64,000 nt of DNA, taken from positions 496,001-560,000 of the forward strand of contig CAJTTG010000001.1 of the NCBI GenBank assembly GCA_910579185.1, written 5' to 3'. Position 1 is the stretch's first letter. Each line of letters begins with the position of its first letter. Shown in pieces: positions 32,246 through 40,976 of the stretch. Below the pieces are notes generated by a model. The model saw only the letters and a list, made by a program, of their open reading frames with translations, did no database searches and was not told the DNA's origin. This stretch comes from an uncultured Muribaculaceae bacterium (GTDB lineage Bacteria > Bacteroidota > Bacteroidia > Bacteroidales > Muribaculaceae). A program made the translations under genes and the position numbers.

Positions 32246-33772
32246 TCACTTACGGCCGGAGAATGGCCGGCGGATCATTTGCGACAGCCAAGCCGATGCC
32301 AAGCTGAGAATCGATGCCGCCGACAGACAACATAGCCCAAGTTTCCATCCAATGCTGAATGTTGACAATGACTGCATCACGGCAACAATCATCATTATCA
32401 AGGCACAGGAACCCCAAAGAACACTATTGAATCGCCTTACAAAGCCGATTGTACCCAGACAGAACACACTGACCACACCGACCGCTACCATGTACATATC
32501 GAACGTGCCATCGGACTGTCGCCAATAATCCGTGTGCCCGTACTTCCAGAACGAAACTCCTACTGAAACCAGTAGAAAGGCAAAGGCCACAAACCATAAG
32601 AACCGGGAGATCGGTCGGCAGTCATTCTGCATGGCAACACCTGAACCAAGCTGCTTCCGCAACAGATCATTATCCTTGCGCTCTGACTCCAAAGCCCTCT
32701 CCAGACCTGAAATCTTAGCTTCAAGCTGACTTGTCCCCAGTGCCGGAACATCTCTTTTTACTGACAGATCGCATGCGGCAAACAAACGATTCAGTTCAAG
32801 CAGCAATGCCTTGGCATCCGGATACCGGTTCTCAGGATTTTTGCTAAGACATTTCATAATGATTCTATCCAGTTCCTCCGGATAGTCGCGGATGTATGTC
32901 TTGCCCGGATTCGCTTTCTCAAACGCCGCTTTTCTCAATGGCTCTATCGGCTCCGGAACAGCGTTCAACTGCTTGGTGTAGACCTCGAATCTCGCTTTTT
33001 CCAGCCCGTTATTCTCAAGATCGAGCACAAACGGCACCCGGCCGGCGAGCATCTCGTAGAGCAATATGCCAAGGCTATAGACATCAGATGCGGAAGTGAT
33101 GCCATTCCCCTCCAGCTTCTCCGGAGAGCAATATTCATAAGCCCCGTCGCCACGCGAACTGCTCTTAACGCAATGATTGTCCTGAATAGCAAGGCCGAAA
33201 TCAAGCAGGATGAATGCGCCATCATAATTCCGTCGCATTATATTATTGGAATGCAAATCATTATGGTTTACACAATATTTCGCTATCAATTCCTTCTCTT
33301 TCTCCTTGTCGATCAGATAACGGCTACCATCCGTCGGATCAGACGACAGATCATCAGCCTCAGGATCCATAAGAAACTTATAGAGATCGGCATGACAGAA
33401 AGCCATCGCGCCAACAACTTCCGACGCAAACTTCCGGAATTCCGACATATCGATGAAACCCTTGGCGGAGACATATTCCGAAAGAGTCATTCCGTCAATA
33501 TAATCCATCTCCACAATAGCTTTGTTCGCAATCAGCCGAGGCTGATATATACGCGCAATGTTTGGATGGCATCCATTACCTATTTTCAGAAGGACGCGGC
33601 ATTCCTTGAGAAATGTCCGGTATGCGTGATCATTCTCATCCGTTATCAGGTCGTTGGAGACCTTGATCGCCCTCACATATCCAAGATCATGGTGACGAAC
33701 CTTATACACAGAGGCAAATGAGCCTTTGCCCAACAACCTCAACTTCTCATATTCTTCAAGAAACAATGACAT
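32246..33772 (-). CDS. Membrane-anchored Ser/Thr protein kinase
   Basis: The protein has 508 residues starting from the ATG at 33772, one base after the FHA stop. The kinase domain (about 8-330) has the glycine loop GKGSFASVY (15-23), the lysine in 'RAIKVS' (K37), 'HNDLHSNNI' (170-178; catalytic D172, N177), DFG (191-193) and 'SPEKL' as the APE-like motif. The R of HRD is N, making it a non-RD kinase. A coiled coil (about 347-375) precedes four hydrophobic segments (390-497). There are no PASTA repeats. It is last in the FHA-PP2C-FtsW/PBP operon and is the likely writer of phosphothreonine read by the FHA protein. Confidence 0.93.
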   Translation of the reverse strand: MSLFLEEYEKLRLLGKGSFASVYKVRHHDLGYVRAIKVSNDLITDENDHAYRTFLKECRVLLKIGNGCHPNIARIYQPRLIANKAIVEMDYIDGMTLSEYVSAKGFIDMSEFRKFASEVVGAMAFCHADLYKFLMDPEADDLSSDPTDGSRYLIDKEKEKELIAKYCVNHNDLHSNNIMRRNYDGAFILLDFGLAIQDNHCVKSSSRGDGAYEYCSPEKLEGNGITSASDVYSLGILLYEMLAGRVPFVLDLENNGLEKARFEVYTKQLNAVPEPIEPLRKAAFEKANPGKTYIRDYPEELDRIIMKCLSKNPENRYPDAKALLLELNRLFAACDLSVKRDVPALGTSQLEAKISGLERALESERKDNDLLRKQLGSGVAMQNDCRPISRFLWFVAFAFLLVSVGVSFWKYGHTDYWRQSDGTFDMYMVAVGVVSVFCLGTIGFVRRFNSVLWGSCALIMMIVAVMQSLSTFSIGWKLGLCCLSAASILSLASAWLSQMIRRPFSGRK

Positions 33773-33773
33773 A

Positions 33774-34562
33774 TTACTCTTTTGATAACCAGAATTCCAG
33801 TGTGACAGTTTTGCCAAGTTGAATAAAATCGCCATCCGACAACGGATGTAAAACAGAAACGTCCGTAAGTTCCTCCACGTCCTCCCCATGGATTATCTTC
33901 GTCGAAGCTCCCCCCTGACCACGGCATCCTCCGGGGCTTGCACGCAGGTAGAACCGGCCCGACCTGACAATAATATCCGCATGAGAACCGCTGACACACC
34001 CATTAAGTTTCTTCAAAGACTCATCCGTCTCATCATCGCGGATCACAATATCATTACGCCGGATCACACCATCACGGGAAGCAACCGCACCCCGGCCTAT
34101 ATGAAACAGATTCTTCTGGGGGTCAAGAATATATTCCTTCTGTTGCAGTGATCCTGTTCCCTCTGTCAGAGCTATTTTAACGGTCGATCCTGTCGGCTGC
34201 GGTTTCACCTCCTTCTCTCCGCCCCAGCTATAGTACATGGCATTCTCGACTACCGGCCACACAGCCGAACGGTCGATATCCACTGCCGTTGCAAATTTAA
34301 GGTCAATGGAATCAGCCCCTACCGATGACAGAAGAGCATTGTCAAGTGCATACCGTAAATCCTTCAGAAATCTATCATCGGCCCACGCATACTTCATCGG
34401 ATCATACTGTTCCGAATCGACCTCAATCCATATAACCAGCTTTGCGAGAGCGTCAGAAGATGATCCCACCGCGCCGGACAAAGCACGAACCATTTGTCGT
34501 ACAGCCATATCACGGTTGTCGATCGCATTATCAAGTATCGTTTTTTTCTTAAACCAGTTCAT
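33774..34562 (-). CDS. FHA domain protein with an N-terminal FhaA-like domain
   Basis: This 262-residue protein is cytoplasmic. The C-terminal FHA domain (about 145-258) keeps the phosphothreonine-binding residues: GR at 156-157, SGSH at 191-194, and 'LSDGDFIQLG' near the end. Residues 10-110 form a separate alpha/beta domain ('ALAKLVIWIEVDSEQYDPMKYA', then a helix and 'SIDLKFATAVDID') whose layout recalls DUF3662, the N-terminal domain of actinobacterial FhaA. That resemblance is my inference. It lies between the FtsW-PBP fusion and the kinase and probably links the two through phosphothreonine. Confidence 0.9.
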   Translation of the reverse strand: MNWFKKKTILDNAIDNRDMAVRQMVRALSGAVGSSSDALAKLVIWIEVDSEQYDPMKYAWADDRFLKDLRYALDNALLSSVGADSIDLKFATAVDIDRSAVWPVVENAMYYSWGGEKEVKPQPTGSTVKIALTEGTGSLQQKEYILDPQKNLFHIGRGAVASRDGVIRRNDIVIRDDETDESLKKLNGCVSGSHADIIVRSGRFYLRASPGGCRGQGGASTKIIHGEDVEELTDVSVLHPLSDGDFIQLGKTVTLEFWLSKE

Positions 34563-34574
34563 CTCTTTTCAATT

Positions 34575-37500
34575 TTATTCAACACCATACCCCAGACCGT
34601 TCAGTGTAGGCAAAACCACATCCGCCATCACAGCCACTGCATATCCGGATCCAAGGCTCAGATCCTCACCATTCTCCTTTGCTCCATAAATAACAGTACG
34701 CTCCAGACGCACAGCGATTGCAAGCCGGGAATGAGTCTTTGCAGAATTTATAAAACAGATATACCATCCATCGTTGCTCTTTCCGGATTCCGCCCGACGG
34801 TCCCCTCGCTCCGGAGTACCGGTCTTACCACCCATCCTCGACACAGGATTCAACGGCAGTCCACGGCCATTACCGCGATGTCGGTCAGATTCCTGCTGCA
34901 TGAACGAGGCAAGCCTCAAAGCCGATCCATCCGGAATCACCTCAACCTGCGGTTGCCGCGCTATAGTCGAGTCTCCGACAGAGAGCAGATAACGCGTTGG
35001 TGCCAGCTTGCCACCATTAGCCACGATCGACGCCACTCTGGCCATGTTCAAAGGTGTGGCCAGCAGACCACCTTGCCCCCAAGCGAAACCTGTCTCCATG
35101 ATATTCCACTTGAAACTGCCCCTTTTAGTATGCCCCTCCCTGCGTTCACGCATATAGACATTGCCGTAGATACGGTAACTGCCCTCAGCAATATCATTCA
35201 TCAGATTGTGCATAGGGCCGGCCGATTCCAATTCACCAGAATTGAAGAAATATGGTGTCGCACTCTTGCCGGCTTCATGCACTGAATTAACACGGGCGCC
35301 AACAGTCATATAAAGTTTTTCCAACTCAGGGTACAACCGAGCTGAATTTACAAGATTCATGAAATAATTATTCGAAGAGACCACTATGGCTTCCTGCATC
35401 CCTACCCATCCCTTCTCAGCACCATAAGGAGGTTCCTTAGTTCCGCTTTCAATCTGTTCACGACCATACACCAGATAACGGCATGTGTCGGCAGCCAATG
35501 GAGAATGCATGAAACCGGCGATCGCCGACATAACCTTTGCTGTAGATCCGGGCTGAGTGTAATATGTCAGGCCAAGGTCGCGCTCAGTGATCGGACTATG
35601 ACCCGGCAGTTTCTCAGCCGGAGCATCAGCATAAAGTCTCAAATCCTGAAGCATAGCGATTGTATCCTGTGAAGGAAGCGGATAATTGGCTGAGCACAAC
35701 AGATCACCATCAGCAGCATCAAGCACAACCACCGAAGCTCTCAGATTATCACAGCGCGACAACAGAGGACTCGAAGCTATGTATTTGTCCAGATTTTTCT
35801 GCAAAGCCATCTGCATGGCAATATCGAACGATAGAGTTATGTCCCGTTCAGGACGCATGGCATTATGACGCTCAACCATCGGATTATCCATAGTCCCGAA
35901 TGCGAGAAAATCATACAGATTACCGTAGTCATAGCATGCACGCCGGAACTCAGCTGAATCTTTGGGTACAAAACGGTTTCGACGAAACTTATCACTTTTC
36001 ATCACCACAACCGACGACGGGATGTCAAGCCCCCTCATCAGATCGAAATGCCGCGACTCCGCAAGATATCCGACAGGATTATCCATCGTGTAGGAATAGA
36101 CCTGCCTGCGGTTTGCATCGCCAAGCATAAAAAGGGCATGTGGCCCAAACGGATAATATCTCCGTTGCCGTTTTGCCGCCTCTGCCAGAATCTCAGCCTT
36201 TGTCAGACCGGCTTTTTCAAGCCGAGGCATCGCCTTCAGTAATTCATCACGCGAACTCGTTGCCAGCAAAACACCATTCCGGTCATATATATTACCTGAT
36301 TGCAGTTCATCCAGAATCAATCCTATGCGTGGATTGTAGGTCACCACCCTCTCTCCGGCCATGTTGGTTATAAATGCAGGTCTCAACAAAGTCTCCTTTT
36401 TGTCAATTACCTGATATTTGACCAATGCAGCAAAAATCACCAGACCACCGGCAATGAAAGTAAGCACACAAGCGGCAATAGCTTTATCATATCCGGCGGC
36501 AAATAAATTCTGAGTCTCAGTAGCCCGGATCCGCGATGCCGACAGAACAATGCCAAACATGGCCATGGTCACCACAAGTCCGGTTCGCCCGTAGCTTAAA
36601 AACGGCACCGAGACACCCGTCAGCGGTATCAGACCAAGCGAACCGAATACGATGAAAACAAACTGCACGCCCGTGATTATAGCAATACCCATAACAAGAT
36701 ACAGGACAAACGGATGCGCCGCTCGGCGTCCAATAAGCATGGAACGATGGATCAGCAGGACGAAACATACAACAACGATCAAAAGCCCGAGCAAACCCAA
36801 CATCTCACCTACAGAGGTGAAAATCATATCGGTATGTCCGGCCGGAACAAGCGACGGGTTCCCGTTTCCGAGACCCATACCGGTCAGCCCTCCTGATGCT
36901 AAGCTCCAAAGACCCTGCGCAATCTGGTCACCACCTTCAACTGTGTTATTCCATATTCCCTCTCCGGCCATCTCGGTTCGGTTGGCAAGTCTCTGCGACT
37001 CACTGTCCGCCCCAACAAAAGCAAGTATCCTGCTGCCGAATAGAAATATCACAATAAGCAAATTAATGAACACAGCACTCTCATAGATCTGGTGACTCCT
37101 GATCCACCCAAAGGCAAACCAACCAGCAAACCACAGCAATGCACCCCATACAACCGCAATTCCGAGCCATTGACAAATCAACAGCACTACAATGAACGAC
37201 AGCAGCCCGACAAGGAGCATAGCGAAATCCCTACGAGCCATCGAATAGATCATGATAAACGTCACAAGAAGCACGAGGGCAGGCCCCATGTCGCTCAACA
37301 CGACAAGATATGCCAGCATGATCAGAAACATCACAATCATTATCACGGCTACAGTTGATATCTGCCGACGGATTGTAAGGCGAGTCATTTTCTGCGAGAA
37401 CGACTGGATAAGCTGCGCATTCGCAGCAAAAAACGCTGCAATGAAAATCAGTATGAGATATTTGCTGATCTCACTTGGCTGGAACGATCCGAGATTGATA

Positions 37501-38834
37501 CGCGCCACACTACCCTCCGGTCCGCTACCGAAAAACGCAAGCAGCAAAATAAGCAACAACGCGAGACCGAGATACATGAAACCGGACGATAACGACCATC
37601 CGTATTTCTTACCCAATGAGTCAAAACGTCCGCCTGAGTTTACAATCAACGAATCAAACAGATCGAACGGAACAACCCCGAACTGAATGCGGCTCTTGCC
37701 ATTGAAATACTTAACATAGTTGATCGCGGAGGTCAAAAGCATCACCACAAGACCGGCAAGAAGAGCCCACGCCGTAACAATACCATTGGCCTTGTCAGTC
37801 AAGGGATCATTTATCGCATAGGCCGCAAGCACACCTATCCCCGTCAAAGCCATGAGCAGGAGTAATAAAGGATAATCGGAAGTGACACCCATACGTCTGT
37901 CGCGCCACCGAATGAAGATGAAAGTAAACAGCCATCCTACCGCATAAATACCAAATCCCGTCAGAAGCATTGCCATGAAATCAGCAGGTGTACGTACAAC
38001 AAACAGCTTATCCGCCTTTGCCATTCTATAGACAGAGCTGCTGAGCGGAGAAAGGACGTGGACCGAACGATTGAACCGGAACGTGGCAGAGCCATCCAGA
38101 GATCCGCTCTGCTGCGTGCCCTTCTCCCGTCCGAACTGATACCCCGGCTGAATGGGCAAAACACTATACGAATATCCCGGAGCGACATTGAAACGAGCCA
38201 CTCCATCATTATCTGTCACGGCATAGCCCAGCGTATGCGTCACAAGTTCGATATCTTTCTGCGCAACCTTTCCGCCGGAAGACCTGAGAGTGTCAACAGT
38301 ATATTTCCGAAGCCGTACCATGATCCCATCCACGGAAGCATTGCCGCTACGATCCTCTATTTTCACAACAATCTCCGCTCCGGCATCCGAAGATCCGAAC
38401 ACAGAGGATATGCCACGGTTTGCTCCGTCATTCCATTCCCGATCCATCCCGAGATTGGTCAGATCGGTGGAAACCCGTGCCGCGAAACCTTCGCCACCGA
38501 AAGCCAATGCCGTATCCGCCGGCATCTTGAATGCCGGCGAATTCAATTGTCCGAGATTTTCAATGCCACCATTAGATCTGATCCGTTGGCATATCCACCG
38601 GGCTGCAAGATCAGCATCCCTTTTATCGGTATAATATGACGCATCCGTTAACAAAGCAGCTACATTGTCCGCTTCTGTCTCAGCATCAAGCAACAGTGTC
38701 CGCCCATCTGCAAGGCCGTCTTCGGCCTCTTCAAGCCGTGGCTGAAGGTTGCAAGTCAACGAGAACATACCTGCGCCCATCAACAGGACACACAGCAGGA
38801 ATCCAGCCCATATCTTAAATCCGCTCACATTCAT
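34575..38834 (-). CDS. FtsW/RodA glycan polymerase fused to a penicillin-binding transpeptidase
   Basis: This 1419-residue protein joins two peptidoglycan enzymes. Residues 1-30 are a membrane anchor and 30-280 an extracytoplasmic region with a beta-sandwich segment. Residues 285-800 are a multi-pass SEDS domain with 'GGLTGMGLGNGNPSLVPAGHTDMIF' (D669 aligns with the catalytic Asp) and VPFLSYGRTG near 743. After a helix at 785-805, a dimerisation-like region begins 'IYDRNGVLLATSS', and a transpeptidase domain from about 1000 carries STAK (S1097-K1100), SSN (1153-1155) and KTGT (1337-1340), all intact. SEDS enzymes polymerise lipid II and class B PBPs cross-link it. The start overlaps the PP2C stop by four bases. 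Confidence 0.93.
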   Translation of the reverse strand: MNVSGFKIWAGFLLCVLLMGAGMFSLTCNLQPRLEEAEDGLADGRTLLLDAETEADNVAALLTDASYYTDKRDADLAARWICQRIRSNGGIENLGQLNSPAFKMPADTALAFGGEGFAARVSTDLTNLGMDREWNDGANRGISSVFGSSDAGAEIVVKIEDRSGNASVDGIMVRLRKYTVDTLRSSGGKVAQKDIELVTHTLGYAVTDNDGVARFNVAPGYSYSVLPIQPGYQFGREKGTQQSGSLDGSATFRFNRSVHVLSPLSSSVYRMAKADKLFVVRTPADFMAMLLTGFGIYAVGWLFTFIFIRWRDRRMGVTSDYPLLLLLMALTGIGVLAAYAINDPLTDKANGIVTAWALLAGLVVMLLTSAINYVKYFNGKSRIQFGVVPFDLFDSLIVNSGGRFDSLGKKYGWSLSSGFMYLGLALLLILLLAFFGSGPEGSVARINLGSFQPSEISKYLILIFIAAFFAANAQLIQSFSQKMTRLTIRRQISTVAVIMIVMFLIMLAYLVVLSDMGPALVLLVTFIMIYSMARRDFAMLLVGLLSFIVVLLICQWLGIAVVWGALLWFAGWFAFGWIRSHQIYESAVFINLLIVIFLFGSRILAFVGADSESQRLANRTEMAGEGIWNNTVEGGDQIAQGLWSLASGGLTGMGLGNGNPSLVPAGHTDMIFTSVGEMLGLLGLLIVVVCFVLLIHRSMLIGRRAAHPFVLYLVMGIAIITGVQFVFIVFGSLGLIPLTGVSVPFLSYGRTGLVVTMAMFGIVLSASRIRATETQNLFAAGYDKAIAACVLTFIAGGLVIFAALVKYQVIDKKETLLRPAFITNMAGERVVTYNPRIGLILDELQSGNIYDRNGVLLATSSRDELLKAMPRLEKAGLTKAEILAEAAKRQRRYYPFGPHALFMLGDANRRQVYSYTMDNPVGYLAESRHFDLMRGLDIPSSVVVMKSDKFRRNRFVPKDSAEFRRACYDYGNLYDFLAFGTMDNPMVERHNAMRPERDITLSFDIAMQMALQKNLDKYIASSPLLSRCDNLRASVVVLDAADGDLLCSANYPLPSQDTIAMLQDLRLYADAPAEKLPGHSPITERDLGLTYYTQPGSTAKVMSAIAGFMHSPLAADTCRYLVYGREQIESGTKEPPYGAEKGWVGMQEAIVVSSNNYFMNLVNSARLYPELEKLYMTVGARVNSVHEAGKSATPYFFNSGELESAGPMHNLMNDIAEGSYRIYGNVYMRERREGHTKRGSFKWNIMETGFAWGQGGLLATPLNMARVASIVANGGKLAPTRYLLSVGDSTIARQPQVEVIPDGSALRLASFMQQESDRHRGNGRGLPLNPVSRMGGKTGTPERGDRRAESGKSNDGWYICFINSAKTHSRLAIAVRLERTVIYGAKENGEDLSLGSGYAVAVMADVVLPTLNGLGYGVE

Positions 38835-39802
38835 CCTTGTCCCAATCTAACAACAGAATCCGCCATCACCATTTCCACATCAGCGGAATGCGTGGCATAA
38901 AAATTACGGAAAATAAGAATTCCGGCGGCAATGACCGATAAAACGATAAGAGCATAGATCAGAAAACGCCACCGGGACCGGCTTCTACACCCGGTATCGG
39001 CTGCATCGTGCAATATCCCGACGGTAGCCCCGGCATCTGAACTATCAATATCGATACGGGCAATGACAACAGTGACATTATCCCGTCCACCGGCCTCATT
39101 GGCCATCTCGACAAGCGATTCTGTTTCCATCTCCGGATCAAGATCCTCAGCCAAGACAGAAACGATCTGCCGGGATGTCAGCATATCGCTGAGTCCGTCG
39201 GAACAAAGGAGATACTGGGAGACTCCACATTCAATAGGGAAAATGGCTGCATCGATGAAATTAGGATCATCGGCCATGTGGATCACATCGCCAAGCGCAC
39301 GATCTATGATATTCCGCCGTGGATGGCGCATGGCTTCTTCCTCCGTGAGATCACCCATTTCCTCCCGATAGCCTACGATTGAATGATCGTGGCTTAATTT
39401 TGTCAGCACTCCGTCGCGAAACACGTATAGCCTGGAATCACCAACATGGGCCATGTAGGCACGTTTTATGGCAAGATCCAGCAAGACAACCGTAGCTACG
39501 CACCCCATGCCGGACAGCGTTTCATCCGATTCCTTTCTGCGCACAATCGAATTATTGGCCTCCACCACAGCCTGTTTTACCATATCGAGACACACATTAT
39601 CCGGATTTGCCAACACATAGTCCGTAATTACAGAACAGGCAATCTCAGCCGCAACCTCACCACCCTCGTAGCCACCGATCCCATCGATAGCAGCAAGAAG
39701 AATATGGTCACGATCCCACACATACCGGCATATAAACGAGTCCTCATTATTGGCGCGGACACGTCCGGGATCAGTCTTTCCGAAAACAGATGAAACACTC
39801 AT
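38831..39802 (-). CDS. PP2C-family protein phosphatase with a C-terminal membrane helix
   Basis: The protein has 323 residues from the ATG at 39802; an in-frame TTG at 39808 overlaps the preceding stop. The PP2C domain (1-250) has metal ligands in 'RANNEDSF' (D21), 'AAIDGIGGYEGGEV' (D40-G41), 'CSDGLSDML' (D202) and 'GGRDNVTVV' (D241). A linker leads to one membrane helix (280-298) and a short extracytoplasmic tail of about 25 residues. This is the layout of PstP, although PstP has a larger external domain. It is the expected eraser of the kinase at the end of the same operon. Confidence 0.93.
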   Translation of the reverse strand: MSVSSVFGKTDPGRVRANNEDSFICRYVWDRDHILLAAIDGIGGYEGGEVAAEIACSVITDYVLANPDNVCLDMVKQAVVEANNSIVRRKESDETLSGMGCVATVVLLDLAIKRAYMAHVGDSRLYVFRDGVLTKLSHDHSIVGYREEMGDLTEEEAMRHPRRNIIDRALGDVIHMADDPNFIDAAIFPIECGVSQYLLCSDGLSDMLTSRQIVSVLAEDLDPEMETESLVEMANEAGGRDNVTVVIARIDIDSSDAGATVGILHDAADTGCRSRSRWRFLIYALIVLSVIAAGILIFRNFYATHSADVEMVMADSVVRLGQG

Positions 39803-39804
39803 GA

Positions 39805-40773
39805 TCAAAGAATTTTAAATCCGATCTGGATATCATCGTTAATAATGATCTTTGAATTGTTTGGCAACATCAACCACTGCGAATTGCCCGGCAGCAGACG
39901 ACGTTCGTTGAGCCTCACATCGCCAATGGCCGATATGGAGAAAGTACCCGAGACAGGATCCCGTCGGATCAACAGATGTGGATTCATTACATTCTCATCA
40001 TCGACACACAGCGTATCGCTCCGCCCTCTCTTGCCGGCTTCATTACGTCCGGAGACACGAAGCGAATCGCCGACCATCTGATATGTTGAGAACGTAATCC
40101 CATTGGTTATGAAACTGCCTTCCTCCGCGGTCAGACGGGCCACAGGAGCCAACTCATCACGTCCGCCATCCGATTTCAGGCGCAAGCGGTTTTCGGGATC
40201 AAACCGAACCTGATATTTATCTTTATCAAGCTGATCAAGTCCGCGGAATGCAGCCGAGTTGACAGCCCCAGGCATGGCACGCATCGAATTCACAGAATGG
40301 AACGTGGTCACAACCCGTCCGGAATTACCGGAAGCATACATATCCTCGGGATATAGTGACGATTTTATGACAATCGACTTTTCGTCCAGCACATCGTCCG
40401 GCAATCCGTCGATAATTGTTCCGTCGGGAATGCATACCAACTGAAAAGTCCAGAATCGTGAATGTGGCCGATATCCGGAATATTTGCGGAGTTTTCTGGC
40501 CACAGCGTCGAGAAACATACTCACGGCATCCATCGCCGTCTGTCCGAACGAAGGAGAAAGACGGAGATAATCCGTCTGCCGGAGATAAATGACATACGAT
40601 GTGTGGAAAAGGAGGCTGAATTTTGTTGTTTCAAAATCCATCTCCTGATTGAAGTGCACCTCAAGATAATCCAATATATCCTGACGTGTCAATATCTTTG
40701 AATCCGCTCTTTCCGATGCCGGTTGATCGGCCACCGGAACAAGCCAGTCTGTTAATTTCTTTATAAATCCCAT
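39805..40773 (-). CDS. Degenerate FHA domain protein, first gene of the kinase/SEDS-PBP operon
   Basis: This 322-residue cytoplasmic protein has an N-terminal domain (about 28-145) with 'FSLLFHTSYVIYLRQTDYLRLSPSF', a long helix ending 'RKLRKYSGY', and 'FWTFQLVCIPDG'; the order of elements resembles DUF3662 of FhaA. The C-terminal 90 residues resemble the second half of an FHA domain ('VRLNERRLL', 'NNSKIIINDDIQIGF'), but the GR and SxxH residues that bind phosphothreonine are missing. It may be a structural or scaffold partner and not a phosphopeptide reader. It is not clear that a profile search would call FHA here. Confidence 0.72.
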   Translation of the reverse strand: MGFIKKLTDWLVPVADQPASERADSKILTRQDILDYLEVHFNQEMDFETTKFSLLFHTSYVIYLRQTDYLRLSPSFGQTAMDAVSMFLDAVARKLRKYSGYRPHSRFWTFQLVCIPDGTIIDGLPDDVLDEKSIVIKSSLYPEDMYASGNSGRVVTTFHSVNSMRAMPGAVNSAAFRGLDQLDKDKYQVRFDPENRLRLKSDGGRDELAPVARLTAEEGSFITNGITFSTYQMVGDSLRVSGRNEAGKRGRSDTLCVDDENVMNPHLLIRRDPVSGTFSISAIGDVRLNERRLLPGNSQWLMLPNNSKIIINDDIQIGFKIL

Positions 40774-40796
40774 TTAATTGATCTACGTTGAAAAAG

Positions 40797-40804
40797 CAAA
40801 TTTA
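40797..40804 (-). promoter_or_regulatory. -7 element of the kinase/SEDS-PBP operon
   Basis: On the minus strand TAAATTTG matches TAnnTTTG exactly, 23 bases before the ATG at 40773. No clear -33 element. The rest of the 200-base divergent gap is AT-rich and holds the rfbD promoter on the other strand. Confidence 0.55.
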
Positions 40805-40943
40805 AACAATTATTTCGTTCCTCGCTTCTAAATCCTGCTAAATAACGTTGAGAATGACAAAACTGAGGGCTATAATCGCATTCGGGAGAAGCGAGATCGA
40901 AAAAAATCATGCCGATGAGATATAGACAATGGTTTTTTATGAC

Positions 40944-40951
40944 TAATTTTG
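40944..40951 (+). promoter_or_regulatory. -7 element of the rfbD promoter
   Basis: TAATTTTG matches TAnnTTTG exactly, 25 bases before the ATG at 40977. Confidence 0.55.
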
Positions 40952-40976
40952 CAAAGACTTTTCAAAGAAACGAACC

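Noticed and set aside
33773..33889. Longer N-terminus for the Ser/Thr kinase (start at 33889)
   Set aside because: It overlaps the FHA gene in another frame, while the ATG at 33772 sits right after the FHA stop and directly precedes the glycine loop region.
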